64,000 nt of DNA from Chalciporus piperatus (GCA_038093975.1 JBBPTG010000114.1:17086-81085), one strand, 5' to 3'. Shown: positions 45,483 through 58,093, counted from the stretch's first letter. Program-made: numbers and translations. The notes: generated by a model from the letters alone, not told the origin.

Positions 45483-47921
45483 ATGATTTCAAGAGAGCCC
45501 TACGAAGGCCTTTCTCGCAAGCTAGTCCTTGCATTTGACGTTGGTACGACGTACAGCGGGGTGTCTTACTGTCTCCTCGATCCCGGCGAGGTTCCAAAGA
45601 TTCACGGAGTCTCGAGGCAAGCGAAGCTTCCTAGAAATATCGTTTGAACTATGTACTGACATATCAATGAATCAGGTATCCCGCCCAAGAGCATGTCGGA
45701 GGCGATAACAAGATACCGTCCATCCTGTATTACGACCAACAGGGCGTCGTACGCGCGGTTGGAGCCGAGGCGCTACAGCAACATATCATCGAACAAGCCG
45801 AGGATGACAATTGGATCAAGCTTGAATGGTAAGCATGACGGGTGCCGAAAGCGACTCTCCTTCCAGACTTACAGCATTGCCAGGTGGAAGCTTCACTTAC
45901 GAGCCAAACATTTGTCGTCGTCACACATCAAAGACGGAGACATTCCTCCCCTTCCTCCGGGTATAAGCGCAGTTCAGGTTCTCGGTGATTTCATGCGGTA
46001 TCTCTTCAGTTGCGCTCGGAACTACATCATCGAATCCCATGCCAGTGGTGACTCTTTGTGGAGGTCTGTCGAGAACGACATCCAATTCATCCTCACGCAC
46101 CCGAATGGATGGGAAGGTGCTCAGCAAGAGCAAATTCGCCGTGCGGCAGAGATTGCCGGGCTTGTTCCCAGAGGCGAGGAGAGTCGAGAGCGCATCCGTA
46201 TGTTGACAGAAGGGGAAGCCAGTCTGCATTTCTGCGTCACCAACGTACTAGCATCGGACTCGCTCTCGAAGGTTCCCATTGACTACTCCGAGGCCGTTGT
46301 CGGGGAAGTTGAAGTCCTTGAAGAGGAACCGGGTGCTCAAGGCGTCATCATACTTGACGCTGGGGGTGGCACTATCGACCTGAGTGCCTATTCTATGGAC
46401 CTATCTCCTCCGACAACCATTGTGGAGATTGCACCTGCGGAATGTAAGGGCGTTTTGTGACCGACATGACTTGTATCTGACATGTCGTTCTGTCGGTCTA
46501 TAGGCCGTCTTCAAGGATCTGTTTTCGTTACACAAAGAGCTCATCAGTTTCTTCGATGTGAGTTTCTTCCGTGACACTTTGAGGGGTCCGAACATGTCTC
46601 ATCGTTCCTGCTTTAGCCAAGCTGGCGAATTCACGATATGGTGATTCCGAAATTGTCCAACAGATGAAGGATATCTTCGACAAAACAACGAAACTCAGGT
46701 TCCGCGACGCTGGCGATCCTCAGTACATCAAGTTCGGCACAGTCCGTGACAAAGATATTCAGTACGATATACGCTCTGGTCAGCTCAAGATATCTGGGTA
46801 AGGCTTTTTCAGCGTTCGATTTCTGCAGGGATCTAATATCTCCACAGGGAAGACGTCGCAACGTTTTTTGAGCCATCTGTGCAAGCGATCGCTGATGCTT
46901 TCCAGAAGCAATGCGCCGCGACGAGGATGAGAATCAAGGTGAGTTAATTGCCTCGACCCATGACGAATGTTGAAGATAACCCTTACCGCAGCATGCCTTT
47001 CTCGTCGGTGGTTATGCTGCTAGCGATTTTTTGTACAATTGTCTCCAGCAGCATCCTGTATTCTCCGAAGTACATTTATGCAGGCCTGCAAGTCATGTGT
47101 ATGTCTCTCCACAAGCGGATTCCTCACACTAACATCCGTACCATAGCAATAAGGCTGTCGCCGATGGAGCGGTGTCTTTCTATATCGATCACTTTGTTAC
47201 CACGCGAACCTCTCGGTTCACGTACGGAACTGAATGTACGACAGAATTTGACCCTTTCCAACCTGACCACCGCGAACGACAGAGTACGCGATTCACCTGT
47301 GCATCTGGTTACGCTGTGTTGCCCAATGCATTCCAATCAATCCTATTGAAGGTTCGTTACATTTTCCAATGCTGCTGAATTGTTCACCCCCTTGGTAGGG
47401 AACACAGGTCTCTGAGCAGCAAGAGTTCCGACAATCATTTGTTTTTGAAGGACAATCACCATCGCAGTTATCGAGCTCGGAGGTATCTATCCTTGCATAT
47501 AGAGGAAATTTGGCTGACCCTCCCTGGATGGACAAAGAAACTGGTAAGGCTACCCACAAAGTAATTGTCGTCCGTTACTGAAAAACGGTGACAAATGCCA
47601 GCGAGTTTCACCGAGATGTGTAATGTTGTTGCCGACACCTCCAAGCTCGCCGGCACTCTACGCCCACAGCCAGCACTCAATGGAGGTGTCTATTATTCAA
47701 TGGTCATGGACGTTGTACTTCTTTTCGGCCTCACGGAGCTGAAAGCCCAGATACGTTGGACTGAGATGGTTCGTCTCCACCGCAACAGACGTGCTGAGTT
47801 GCTGACGTTTCAATTCCTTTCGTACAGGGCAAGGAGAAGAGGTCAGTGCCAACATCAACTCCCCACCCCGCTTCGCTGACAGTAGAACAGAAGTCCTGCC
47901 TCAATCGTGTACCTCGACTAA
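45483..47921 (+). CDS. Hsp70-like ATPase (HSPA12-type), copy 3
   Basis: From MISREPYEGLSRKLVLAFDV at 45483 to ..SPASIVYLD at 47921. Phosphate-1 is FDVGTTYSGVSY, phosphate-2 VIILDAGGGTIDLSAYSM. The adenosine-motif exon reads HAFLVGGYAASDFLYNCLQQ near 46992-47050. The first intron appears to use a GC donor (gcaagc) where copies 1 and 2 have GT, giving VSR|YPAQEHVGGD in frame. The blocks WKLHLRAKHLSSSH and HPNGWEGAQQEQIRRAAE match the neighbours. Last of the tandem triplet. Confidence 0.86.
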
Positions 47922-49208
47922 CAAGGCTAGTCGTGGATAGCAATAATTGCTGTCGCGTCGGTGTAGCTCGCTTTTTATGCCCCACTGAAATTAGATTACC
48001 TACTTATCAGATCGCCTCTGTTCCTGTTAATTTTCTAAGGAATGGACAGGGGGCTGTGCCGTTTCTGAATCTTGCACTGTGCGAAGTTACCGGGAAGGGT
48101 GGTTGAACGAAATTGTTCACCTTGTCACTTGAATGACACTTGACTTGAACTTCGACGAGGTCCCTTGGGACACTATGAAGGCTCCCTAGCCTAGTTTCTC
48201 CCTGCTGTCACAGAATGGTGTTCCGAAGTCCGTGAGATCAGTGAGGACGCCAAGCAACAATGCTTGGTTGTCACCACGGTCCACCACTTGTATGCATCAT
48301 TCTGGGTCATTGATAGTAGTAGTCTGGTGACCAGACCGTCTATCGATGGCTTGCCTCATAGACACTGAGGGAAGTAAAGTCATTCATCAACAGCTCCCGG
48401 ATCACTATGAATCAATCGCCGCACGCACTCATGATAATTGACAAAGACTAATATTCAGTGACGACCCTTGTCACTGAATGGAGGTTTTCGCTACTAGAAA
48501 TAAATGACGAAGGGGCCCATTTGTGGTGCGCAGGGCACATTAAAATTGTGTAGTATGGGCTGATCTTAAGCACGCTCGTCAACGATATATCACGTCCACT
48601 ACAGTTTCTTACAGCTTTCATGGCAGTCAAATCTAGATCCGCGAACACCAGTTTAGTGGGTATTAGCATGGGCCAAGTACGAGTTACAAGTAAGCACAAA
48701 GGATACATCCACTGGAACAGGAAGGTGGTCAAATATCGTACTCATACAGTGTAAGAAGACGATCAAAATCCGCGAGTGGTGCGAATAAAAGAAGAACATG
48801 GTCAGTCATTAGGATTGAAACGAACACCGCTAGCAGATCGGTTCCGAGGTTCGTTGGTGAGTTGCGTCTATGGGGTCCGATTGTTAAGGGTCGAGTCCAC
48901 TGTGCATCGAGGGATAGGCCATCCTTCAAGGGTTCGCTTTGGTTGTGATGCGGTTCTTCGAGCGAGTGTTATGATTATTGAGTGGGCGAAGCTAGGCGTT
49001 TGCCCGTCAAAGGTCAGTAAGAGCGACCAAGAGTAGCTGCCAGGGCAAACATTGCCAGGTTTTCCTTCACTGCTACGCCGCTTTCCTGCTTTCGTCTTGG
49101 AACCATTCTTCAGCTTGGTGTCAGCGTCATGCGCGTTTGGGATACGGTTGGCCTATTTTCAAGTTCCTGTCAGTCAACGTTGCACGGAACAAGGCTTTAC
49201 TAGTAGAA
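47922..49208. other. Intergenic with GTCACT/AGTGAC motifs and a perfect hairpin
   Basis: Contains GTCACT-type motifs near 48124-48145 and a perfect 10-bp inverted repeat with a 7-nt loop at 48453-48479 (ATTCAGTGAC...GTCACTGAAT). A similar but less perfect hairpin lies near 56614-56640, on the other side of the RTC4/transposase pair. Open stretches on the minus strand (48448-48929) have no recognisable domain. Confidence 0.4.
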
Positions 49209-51938
49209 CTAGACCATAGCATCTCCGGGAGCGGCCACAGTGTCGGGCAGTTTGCTGGGACCAGCTTCAGCCTGCGGCTGGGTCGGTTTAGGTCGTTGGA
49301 TGATTCGTGGCGCCGGGCGAGCCTTTATACATTGAGTAATCGCCTTCGCCGAGCAAATAATGAGATGCACCTGTCCTGGACTGGGCCCATGCTTCAACCG
49401 GAGCAGTAGATTTGCTGCATGCTCTACGTCGTCTTGGGTTGGAATGAACCGAGGCTGCTGAACATCGTCCGAGGTGGATTTACGACCGAATCTCTTGAAA
49501 AGAATCATATTGGTGCGGTAGATCTCCTCTAATTCTTCGTCTTCGTCGAACACCGGGTATTGTAACTCGCCTATATCACTGCTGAGCGTCATGCAGTTGT
49601 ATCCGTTGGTGAGCGTGGTGTTGTTCAGATCCTGTGCAATTAGCGCAGCTGCGACGTGAGGGACCAAAAAGAACTTGAGGAACTGCGCGTGCGACAGAGG
49701 CTTGAATCCATCGTCTGGAGTCGCATTCACAGGAAAAAGGCCGATGAGGGTATGCTGGATGACTGATGCACCTTTGAGTCCGTAGCTGGCCGATTTTGAG
49801 TGCACGACTCGGATACGATCAAGACGCGATTCAATTACTCACTATCCGACGCGAGCGCCTTCTGCAGTCTTGCTGGACGGCAGAATCTTTGATGGTTTGA
49901 TGGTGGCAAATCGCTCGATTGTCAAGTGGTCGACGTCAAGGTCACCTTCGAAACCGCCCCAAACACAAGATGATGCTTCTCGGAAAATCGGGTCGTTCGT
50001 AAGTCGTTCGAGGTGGTCGAACATTGCCACGATGCGGCGAGGAATTCCCTTGAAGTCCACAGAAGTCACTGGCCAGCCCCTTTGCAACCCTCCCTGCACC
50101 ATATCCCGCCACTTTTTGTTTCGCGTAATCAGAACACAAACTTCATTAGCGAAGCGCACCGTGTATGCAGCATCACGACCTTGTCGTCGTCGAACTGCTA
50201 GGTAATCCCTGACCGCGAGAACGAGCTCGGGTGAAGAATCACTCGTAGCTGGGATGCGATCCTTGCATCTGTAACCCGGACAACGGACAAGAGTTCCGGT
50301 ATCGTCCAACTCATCTTCGCTAGTCGTAAGGCCAACAATATGGACCTTTTCTCGGTCATCAACCTAAATTGATTCAGCAGGAATTGCGAGACCCGGAACT
50401 TCATCAACGCAACTTCAAACAACAACTGTACGACTACGACTTACCTCAGGCTTCCCTGCTCCACCATGATTCCCGGCATCCTCAATACTATCTTGCACTG
50501 GCAGTGCCCTTTTTTTCCCTTGTGCGAATCCTGGTTAATGAGACAACATGCGTCGGAAGTGACCCAGATAGTAGACCTACAGAACTAGGCTTCACCAAAG
50601 CCTTGACACGGTCGTCTCCATCCACAGGCTGCCTGATCAACAACCTTGGAGGTACTACTGAGTCTAGGTCAGAATGGTCAGGGCGGGACCATTGTCGATC
50701 AGAAGCGGATTCATTGTTGAGCTTCCTTTTCTTCGCTCGAGCCTGAGAGACGGCATCGTTTTGAACTTGAATGACCGCTGGATATGTGTCGTCATCTTGA
50801 TCTGATTCATCGTAAGGTCTCTTCTTCTTCTTCCGTGCTTCCGTTACACGAGCGGCGATCTCTGCTCCCTCATCGGACTCCTTGTCAGCGGTGTCGTTGT
50901 TGGGATTGCCATTGGTATTGCCATTTCTCGTCTTCGCTGAGTTCGTCACTGGCATTCGGGTTTTGGTGGTGTTGCGACTGATACCTGTGACGTTGTTCGT
51001 TTTCGCTGAGTTTTTCATTCGTGTTTTGGTGGCATTGCGAGCGATACCTGTGACTTTGTTAGTGACTTTGTTCGTCTTCTTGACCGCCTTCTTGTCCTCC
51101 TCGTCTGTCTCCTCATTCTCTTCGTCTGTCTCGTCCTCGTCAGTCTCCTCGTCTTCATCCATCTCCTCATCCTCATCCTCGTCCGTCTCCTCATCCTCGT
51201 CCGTCTCCTCATCTTCGTCCGTTTCATTGCCATCATCGGTCTCGTCATCCGAGGTAGTTTCTCCATCAGTCACGTCGTCCCTGACTCGCTTTGATTTCGT
51301 GCTACTTTTCCCATTCTTCTGTGTCTTCAACTTCGCAGCACTACTGACCTAACAGTGTGATTCCGTCAGTGTGATTCCAGACGTCAAGGGAACTTCTACC
51401 TTCTCACTCGTCTTCTTTGTTTTCTTCTGTACCTTCGACTTTTTAGTAGGGCCGATACCCTAGTATGATCCAATCGGCTTGATTACAAGACGTTGGGAGA
51501 GATAATGTACCTTGATTTCTTTGCTCAATTTCCGTTCTCTAGCAGATCGATTCCGTAGATACTGGGCCATTATGGCACGCGTTGCCCAGCCACTTTCAAA
51601 CCTCGCCAGGAAAGGTGCATCTGTCTGTGCCTGCAGCAAAAATAAGTGATTATGAGCGCATATATGCATGAATTGGTGAGACTTGCCTTTACGATAACCT
51701 TCTCTACTAATAATTTATCCTTCTGCTGGCTCAGTGGACAGCTGGTATCGAGATGCCGTACGGCAAGTTTACGAATGAGATCCTTGATGGCCAACCAAGT
51801 TACGTTACTAACCACACGAACCGGAAATGAACTTACACAAAAGGCGTTGTATTGGATGCTCTGACCTGCAAGTCCCATCTGGTCCTTGATTGAAAAGCCA
51901 TTTGTGCGTCCAGGACGCCCCTTTGGCTTGGGAATCAT
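49209..51938 (-). CDS. RTC4-like domain protein with acidic repeat region
   Basis: Multi-exon, minus strand. A plausible start is MIPKPKGRPGRTNGFSIKDQ at 51938; coding then continues through DLIRKLAVRHLDTSCPLSQQ, ARFESGWATRAIMAQYLRNR, a basic-then-acidic block at 51330-50488 with a long Asp/Glu/Thr repeat, and two C-terminal exons. The last two (50309-49855 and 49773-49209) join in phase (VG-YYGLKG) and read like the RTC4 domain: VDFKGIPRRIVAMFDHLERL, YGLKGASVIQHTLIGLFP and FLVPHVAAALIAQDLNN. Yeast Rtc4 was named from a telomere-capping screen; the domain's biochemical role is unknown. Divergent from a Tnp2 transposase gene, about 360 bp apart, so it may be the accessory gene of that element. 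Exon limits at the 5' end are uncertain. Confidence 0.6.
51100..51240 (-). repeat. Asp/Glu/Thr-coding microsatellite
   Basis: Imperfect tandem repeat of about 18 nt on the minus strand, coding DEDEETDE-like units inside the RTC4-like gene. Prone to length change. Confidence 0.7.
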
Positions 51939-52295
51939 TTTCCGGGTTTGATGGTGGGGCCGTTTCTTTCGATGCTTCTTTGCACGCTCTTTCCCTGGTT
52001 CACATGCTCAGCACTAGTGCGGTGAAGTCGTTCATCAGAACATTCCTTACGATTGATAGAGTCGACCTCTCCACGAATGCCAGTAAGATCTTGACCAATT
52101 TTATCGAGCCTAGACATTTTTTTGATCTTCAATTTCGCCATACTGATGAGTGAAAGGTGAGGAAATCGGAAGGCTGGTCTCATCTAAACGACGCGTCGCA
52201 GTCAATGCACACGTGATTTGATCATGTGATCTAGATATTACGATTGTGCAACTCAAGTCGCCCAGTTCCGCTCTACGCTATCAATTCATGCATTC

Positions 52296-55200
52296 ATGCC
52301 TCCAAAGCAAGAACCTAGAAAGCGCTGTTGGTGTAGACCAATGTGCGGCAAAGTTCTCAGCCGCACTACACGACGTGAGCACTATAGATCAGTAGTCAAA
52401 GTTGGTGAAGAGGACGGGATTCAACCATCTGAAGACGAAAATGCCATGGACTCCGAGTCTGCCAGTGAATCAGACAGTGATACCGGCGGATCTGATGGCT
52501 CCGGGTCAGGGATAAATGCCATCTCTCCTGGTACTCAATATTATGATGTAGCTCGTATTATCTATCTTACAACATATGGACAGATCTCGATGTGACAATG
52601 GACGATGTCAATCACTCGGCTTCGAAGAATGATTCCAGATCTACTACTACTTCTGAGTCCGATTCCAACTTGCACACTGGCAGTGAGTCTAATGACTCCG
52701 ACTGGGAGTGGAAGGACTCGGAGATGGATGAAGCATCCCAATCGGACTCAGACGACCTTCAAGTTATGGGAGATGAAGAGTTACTTCGTGAACTCGAAGA
52801 GAGTATAGCAAACCATGAACAGGAGCTTTTCTCAATACGTACGTCATGACATCCAAGTGTCTATTCCACATATGCTGAAAAGTCACATTTGCAGGCACTA
52901 CGCTTTCAGACGAAGACCGTGATAATGTTCGGGCATTCAACTTACTTGTCACGAGTAAGATGCCCCGGAAATCATTCGAAGACATGCGCTATACTTTCCG
53001 GCATAAAGTTACGATCGCTTCCGAATACACCATCTTTCGACGGATGGGAATACTCTCGGGTGTCAAGACCGTCACCTTTGACTGCTGCCCAAACTCCTGC
53101 ATGGCGTATACGAACAAGTTTATCCATTATCAGTCATGTCCCTTCTGTGATGAACCACGTTTCAAAGCCGACAAACCTCGTCGGACCTTCACCTACTTTC
53201 CCTTGATTCCCCGCCTCCAAGGTTACTTTCAGAGTGCAACTATGATCGAGAAGATGTCCTATCGATCAAACCGTCCACAACAACCTGGGCAGGTTTCGGA
53301 TGTGTTTGACGGCGAGCGCTACCAACAGCTACTGCAAAGTCGGGTAGTCGTTGATGGGGTCAAGCTCAACTACCGTTATTTTTCAGATCCTCGTGATATT
53401 GCGCTTTCGCTGTGCACAGACGGCTATCTACTATTCAAGCGACGCAGAAAGGGACCATCCGCTACCCCAATCTTGCTTCAGAACTACAATCTCCCTCCCG
53501 AGATCCGCACTCACCTTCGAAATCTCATCTGCGTCGGAATTATCCCTGGACCTAGACAACCCAAGGATCTTGAGTCCTTTTTATCGCCACTTGATGATGA
53601 ATCTGCAGAGCTTGCATATGGGGTCAAAACTTTCGATGCAGTAGAACAAACAACATTTGATCTACGTGCATACTTTCTCTTTAAACTAGGCGATATCGTG
53701 GCAATCGAGAAATTTCTTCAGATAAAAGGCCATAACGCAATCTATCCATGTCGCTCGTGCAAGATTCGAGCGGTACGTGGTACTGGTACAACCTACTACG
53801 TCCCTCTGCAACCTCCGAAGAACATGGACTCGGATGCCGAACGAGTAGAGTGGGACCCAGGGTCTCTCCCACCCCGGAAACACCTCGATTTTATCAAGAC
53901 TACAACTCGGATACATGCCGCAACCACAAAAGCTGAAAAGGAACGAATCGCAAAGGAGACTGGAATCAAGAATATCCCTGCGATGTCTCGGGTTGGATCA
54001 CTGGATTATGCTCGGTCATTACCCTGGGAATGGTTCCATCTTCTCCTTGAAAACATCATTCCAAATCTCGTCAACTTCTGGACCGGGCAGTTCAAAGGAT
54101 TGGGTGAAGGAGCAGAGGAGTTTGAGATCGCGCCACATGTTTGGGAAGAAATCGGACGAGAGACAGCATCAGCAGTTCAACACATACCTGCCACTTTCGT
54201 TCGTGTCCTTGCAAACATCGCAAGTGATCGTTCGCTTTTCACAGCGGAATCATGGTCCTTTTGGTTCATCCATCTCGCCCCAAAACTCCTGGAGAAGCGT
54301 TTTCGCAAGCAGAAATATTACGTCCATATGTGTGAGCTCATGGAGCTCATGAAACTCATGTTGCAGTTTCGCATCACTTTGAAGCAAGTTGACGAGATCG
54401 AGCAGCGTATGATAAACTGGGTTAAAAAATATGAGCGGTATGTACTCATGATTAGTGCTCCTTTGATTTGTCGAACTACTAACAAAACTCATTTTCAAAT
54501 TTCTAGCTATTATTACCAATACCGTGTGGAGCGTCTTCCAGCTTGCACTTTGACTGTTCATGGTTTACTCCATCTCGCAGAGGGAATTCGGCAGTGCGGG
54601 CCAGTTTGGACAACATGGACATTCTACATGGAGCGATTTTGCGGCATGCTTCAACGTAACCTTCGATCTCACGTACACCCTTGGAGTAACTTGAACAAGT
54701 CACTCCTTCACGCCATCTATCTAGAACAACTTGGGGTGCGTTACAACCTGCAAGATGAACTTCAACAAGTCGGTGACCTGAAAGATGATGGTCCAGTTGG
54801 TTACGAACGTGTTCTTGAGGGCTGTAAGTGGTTGTCACTTTGTTGTGGGTTGACACTCAGTTGTCGTAGATGATCATCATATCCTTCGTCCACCGTACAA
54901 AAATATCAAACACCTCGAACCTGAGTTACACACGAAGATTGCAAATTATTTTAAACAAGTGCTCGGAAAGCGTAGCTCTGAGGTTATGCGTCATTTATCT
55001 CCCCGAACGCAAGTGTATTCTGCCGGGAAGCTCAGGATTCGAAATGGTGGGGATAACTTTCGGACAAAACATGTTTCTCGCCAGTCAGGAAGATTAGAGC
55101 GGAGGAACTGTTATGTGCGGGTACGAACATTTATCAATACATAAACAGTAAACTCTAACAAGGACTTTACTACAGTACGAGATTGCTTTCCAGGATCGTG

Positions 55201-55538
55201 CTGGGGTGGTGAAACACTTGGGTTATGGTGACCTCGAGAAGATATTGATTGTCACCTTACCAGCTGATCCATTCTTCGCTGATCTCACTGGAAAAACAGT
55301 TGCCCTTGTGCTCATTACACCGTGGAACACCAATGGTAAAGACGCATCAAAGGAGAACGTGTATATGACATCTCGACAAGCAGCTTTCGTCACGGAAATC
55401 CAAAATCTACAAGCAGTTGTTGGCCTCGTTGAAACAACGAATAAATGGGGTATAATAGATAGGGCTGGCGAAAGTGTCATGGCGAATTTTGCCGAGGATG
55501 AGGTGGCTGGAGGCGTTGAGAGTGACGATGGGATATGA
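52296..55538 (+). CDS. Tnp2-family transposase of a CACTA (EnSpm) element
   Basis: Starts MPPKQEPRKRCWCRPMCGKV with a small Cys/His cluster, then Ser/Asp-rich sequence over one or two introns. The main exon (about 52895-54430) contains the Tnp2 (Transposase_21) core: VKTVTFDCCPNSCMAY, HYQSCPFCDEPRF, LRAYFLFKLGDIVAIEKFLQ and NAIYPCRSCKIRAVRGTG. The following exons carry the DUF4218-like region (LTVHGLLHLAEGIRQCGPVW, FYMERFCGMLQRNLRSHVHP). Short introns interrupt at about 54438-54507, 54823-54870 and 55120-55175. The long reading frame is intact in view, so the element may be recent. Terminal inverted repeats were not securely identified. Confidence 0.85.
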
Positions 55539-57300
55539 TGGAGTGTGATAAGAATGTTTACTCACATTTGTACACAAGTGATATTACCGAGTGCTGAAGA
55601 ATTGGAATGATTGACTAGGCGACATTGGGGAATGTATACCCCACGGGTGTCGGGAGGCAGACCAGTACTTGGCAAAAACCCATACCCGCGGGTACTAGAG
55701 TGCGGACGATGACGACGACGAGCAAACGAACACGAATGCGAACACGAACAAATACGAATACGAACAGGAGATGTTCGTGTTCGCGTTTGTTCATGGATGT
55801 AATTGGGTGGGCTGGAAAGGGTGAGCCTGGGTAATGAGACAAAGAAATTAACACGAACACGAACCCATGCGAACACGTTCCTCCTCCTCCTCGTTGTTCG
55901 AGGGTGATGGTGAGGTGAGCCAGATGAGGGCGAAGACAAGGACAAGGACAGGACAAGGAACAACACAATCGTGCTCCCCCTGACCCTCGACATCTCCCGC
56001 TCGTACCCTCGACACCCGGTGTCCTCGGCTCGACTCGATACGTTTGGTGAGTCGCAGTCGTCGTTCCTATGGCCTTGTCGGCATTCCTCGTCCGCCCGTT
56101 GAGCTCGTGTTGCGATCACGCGGTCGTTAGTGTGGGCTCGGGATCGTTCGTTGGGTTGGAGAATGGATGGAGGATGGTGTGGAGGTGGTCCAGGTACGTT
56201 GTCTGTGCTCGCCGTGTCGCGCTGATGGTTTTTTTCGAGTTTCTTCGTCGATTGCTCGAGCTCAGAGGCTTGACAACCATCTCTCTCCCTCGATCAGCGC
56301 TTCTCGACGCGTCCTCCCGCTTCATTTGCTCATCTCTGAGCATCCTTGGACCATTCTTGGCGATGGCCCTGCGTCCGCGATCGCGTGCAATGCTTCCAGC
56401 TCGTTTGCGATTCGCCCCAGGGTCGAGCACTCACCCAAAGAACAATTCGCATTGGGAACACGGTCGTGGAAGTCTGTCGTTGTCGAGACCGTTCATGGCC
56501 ATATCTGGTTGTTGCTAGAGAGAAATGAGGGCCTTGGAGCCTTACACGAGACACTTGAAATTAGTGTCGAGGGTCGATAGATATGAGTGACATAGCAGAG
56601 CGTCAACAATGATCAATGACGATCCCCTGTCATTGAAAACATGCGACCACGTGATCAGTGGCGGTGTCACTTGCTCTTTGGGTGAAGAGTGTCACAGTCA
56701 CTCATGAAGCGTGACTTTACTTCCGTCAGTGACTGGCTGTATGTTGTACCTGCACTTCTCTATCTCATCTTCATTTTGGATTCTTCAAAGTTCTTCGACA
56801 CATATCGCTCAAGACATGTATAGCTCAACAACATCAATAACCCGACAAAGAAAGTGGGTGGTTGGTTTGACGACAATCAAGAGAACGAGGAGGGTGTAGA
56901 TGCAATTCCCTAGATAGTCAAGTAAAGGTGCCAAATCGTCTGCGTTGACGGGTGTTGAATGTGAGGTTGTATTGCAGTTGGAGAAGGGTGTGACAACTAC
57001 CAATCTGTATAAGAGGTATGCATTGATGATAGATAGAGAAAGGCAAAAAGGAAGAAGTGCAGCAGAACGGCTAGATGAGTTATACATGATGGCAGTTTGA
57101 AGTTGAAACCATCAGGGGCTGCTAGCCTTGAAATGTTTCAGAGCAGCTTACCCAAGCACAACGAACATCACGAAAGTGGAAGATAGTCATTGCTACGCTT
57201 TCGTTGAATTTCCTTTTCGTGAATCAGGCAAAGACGCGAGTCAGCAGGTCAAACGCTAGGTGGTCAATATATTTCGGGACAGGGCACCTCTGTTCCAAGT
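55539..57300. other. Gene-poor region with GAACAC-type microsatellites
   Basis: cgaaca-type hexamer repeats at about 55722-55780 and 55848-55885. Clusters of AGTGAC/GTCACT motifs and an imperfect hairpin occur between 56588 and 56731. Open stretches on both strands around 55560-56580 have biased, repeat-driven composition and are not called. Confidence 0.45.
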
Positions 57301-57639
57301 GAGAACCCTATCCGCCTTTGAGCTCAAGATCTCTGAATCCGAGAGGATTGGGGCGCAAGTGATTAACGATCCATGACTGGAAAGGTATCGAGTCATTCAG
57401 CCCATCTCATGCTGTTAACTCACATCAGATGAAGAGCACTCCGAACCATCGTCACGAGCACTCCGACTCTCCTCAAACTGGTCGAATCGTATGGCATGCT
57501 GACCGCAGAGCGATTACCTTCCATCCCCGAGTTTTAGAACTGACTCAATCCTGAGAGACTGCCAAGGACAACCCAAAAACATTGGACACGGAGCACAGGA
57601 AATCAATTCCGCATCCAATCTTCCACTCCAGGCCCTATT

Positions 57640-58093
57640 TGTTCAAACGAAGAAGGAGCCATGGTTGCATGCTGGAGATGTCCTGTAAGCATAGTGCGAG
57701 TGATACATCTGTGTTGCGTGTGTCGTCATATCTCCGTCTGCTATGCCCCCTGCCTTCGCCCTGACAATGTCGAAAACATCGAAACGAGAGATGGAAAAAG
57801 AGAGACGCTCAGATGTTGAGCTTCGTGCGTCTCCAGTGACGGCGCTTGGCGTTGTACTAAGGGAATATTAGCGTGATTAGACTTTTGCGAAAGACATTAT
57901 TGTGGGTCAAGCGTACTTGGATTTTGGTGTCCGTCTTCAAACGGAACCATTGGGGAATTGGCCTAAGAACGATACCGTTTGGCACGAGTTCACCGTCAGT
58001 TCACGATGCATGCTCACCGGTTCTGGCGGGCGGCCTTGGAGAGAGTACGCTTCGTACGGAAGGTCTTTTGTGAAGGCTAGTGGAGCGTATTAG
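57640..58093 (+). pseudogene. Decayed Cys-rich (zinc-finger-like) gene
   Basis: The plus strand reads GAMVACWRCPVSIVRVIHLC then CVCRHISVCYAPCLRP (paired cysteines of the C-x2-C type), followed after stops and frame changes by AYLDFGVRLQTEPLGNWPKN and MLTGSGGRPWREYASYG up to 58093. The conserved-looking pieces in broken frames suggest a dead gene, perhaps extending left to about 57300. Family unknown. Confidence 0.35.

Noticed and set aside
48171..48190. CACTA pentamer as the left element terminus
   Set aside because: No inverted partner starting TAGTG with similar neighbouring bases was found on the right side.
55562..56580. Long open stretches on both strands in repeat-rich sequence
   Set aside because: Arise from hexamer repeats and biased composition; no protein-like pattern.
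48472..56731. Exact CACTA element boundaries
   Set aside because: CACTGA-like ends can be found but without a matching target-site duplication, so not annotated as a mobile-element feature.
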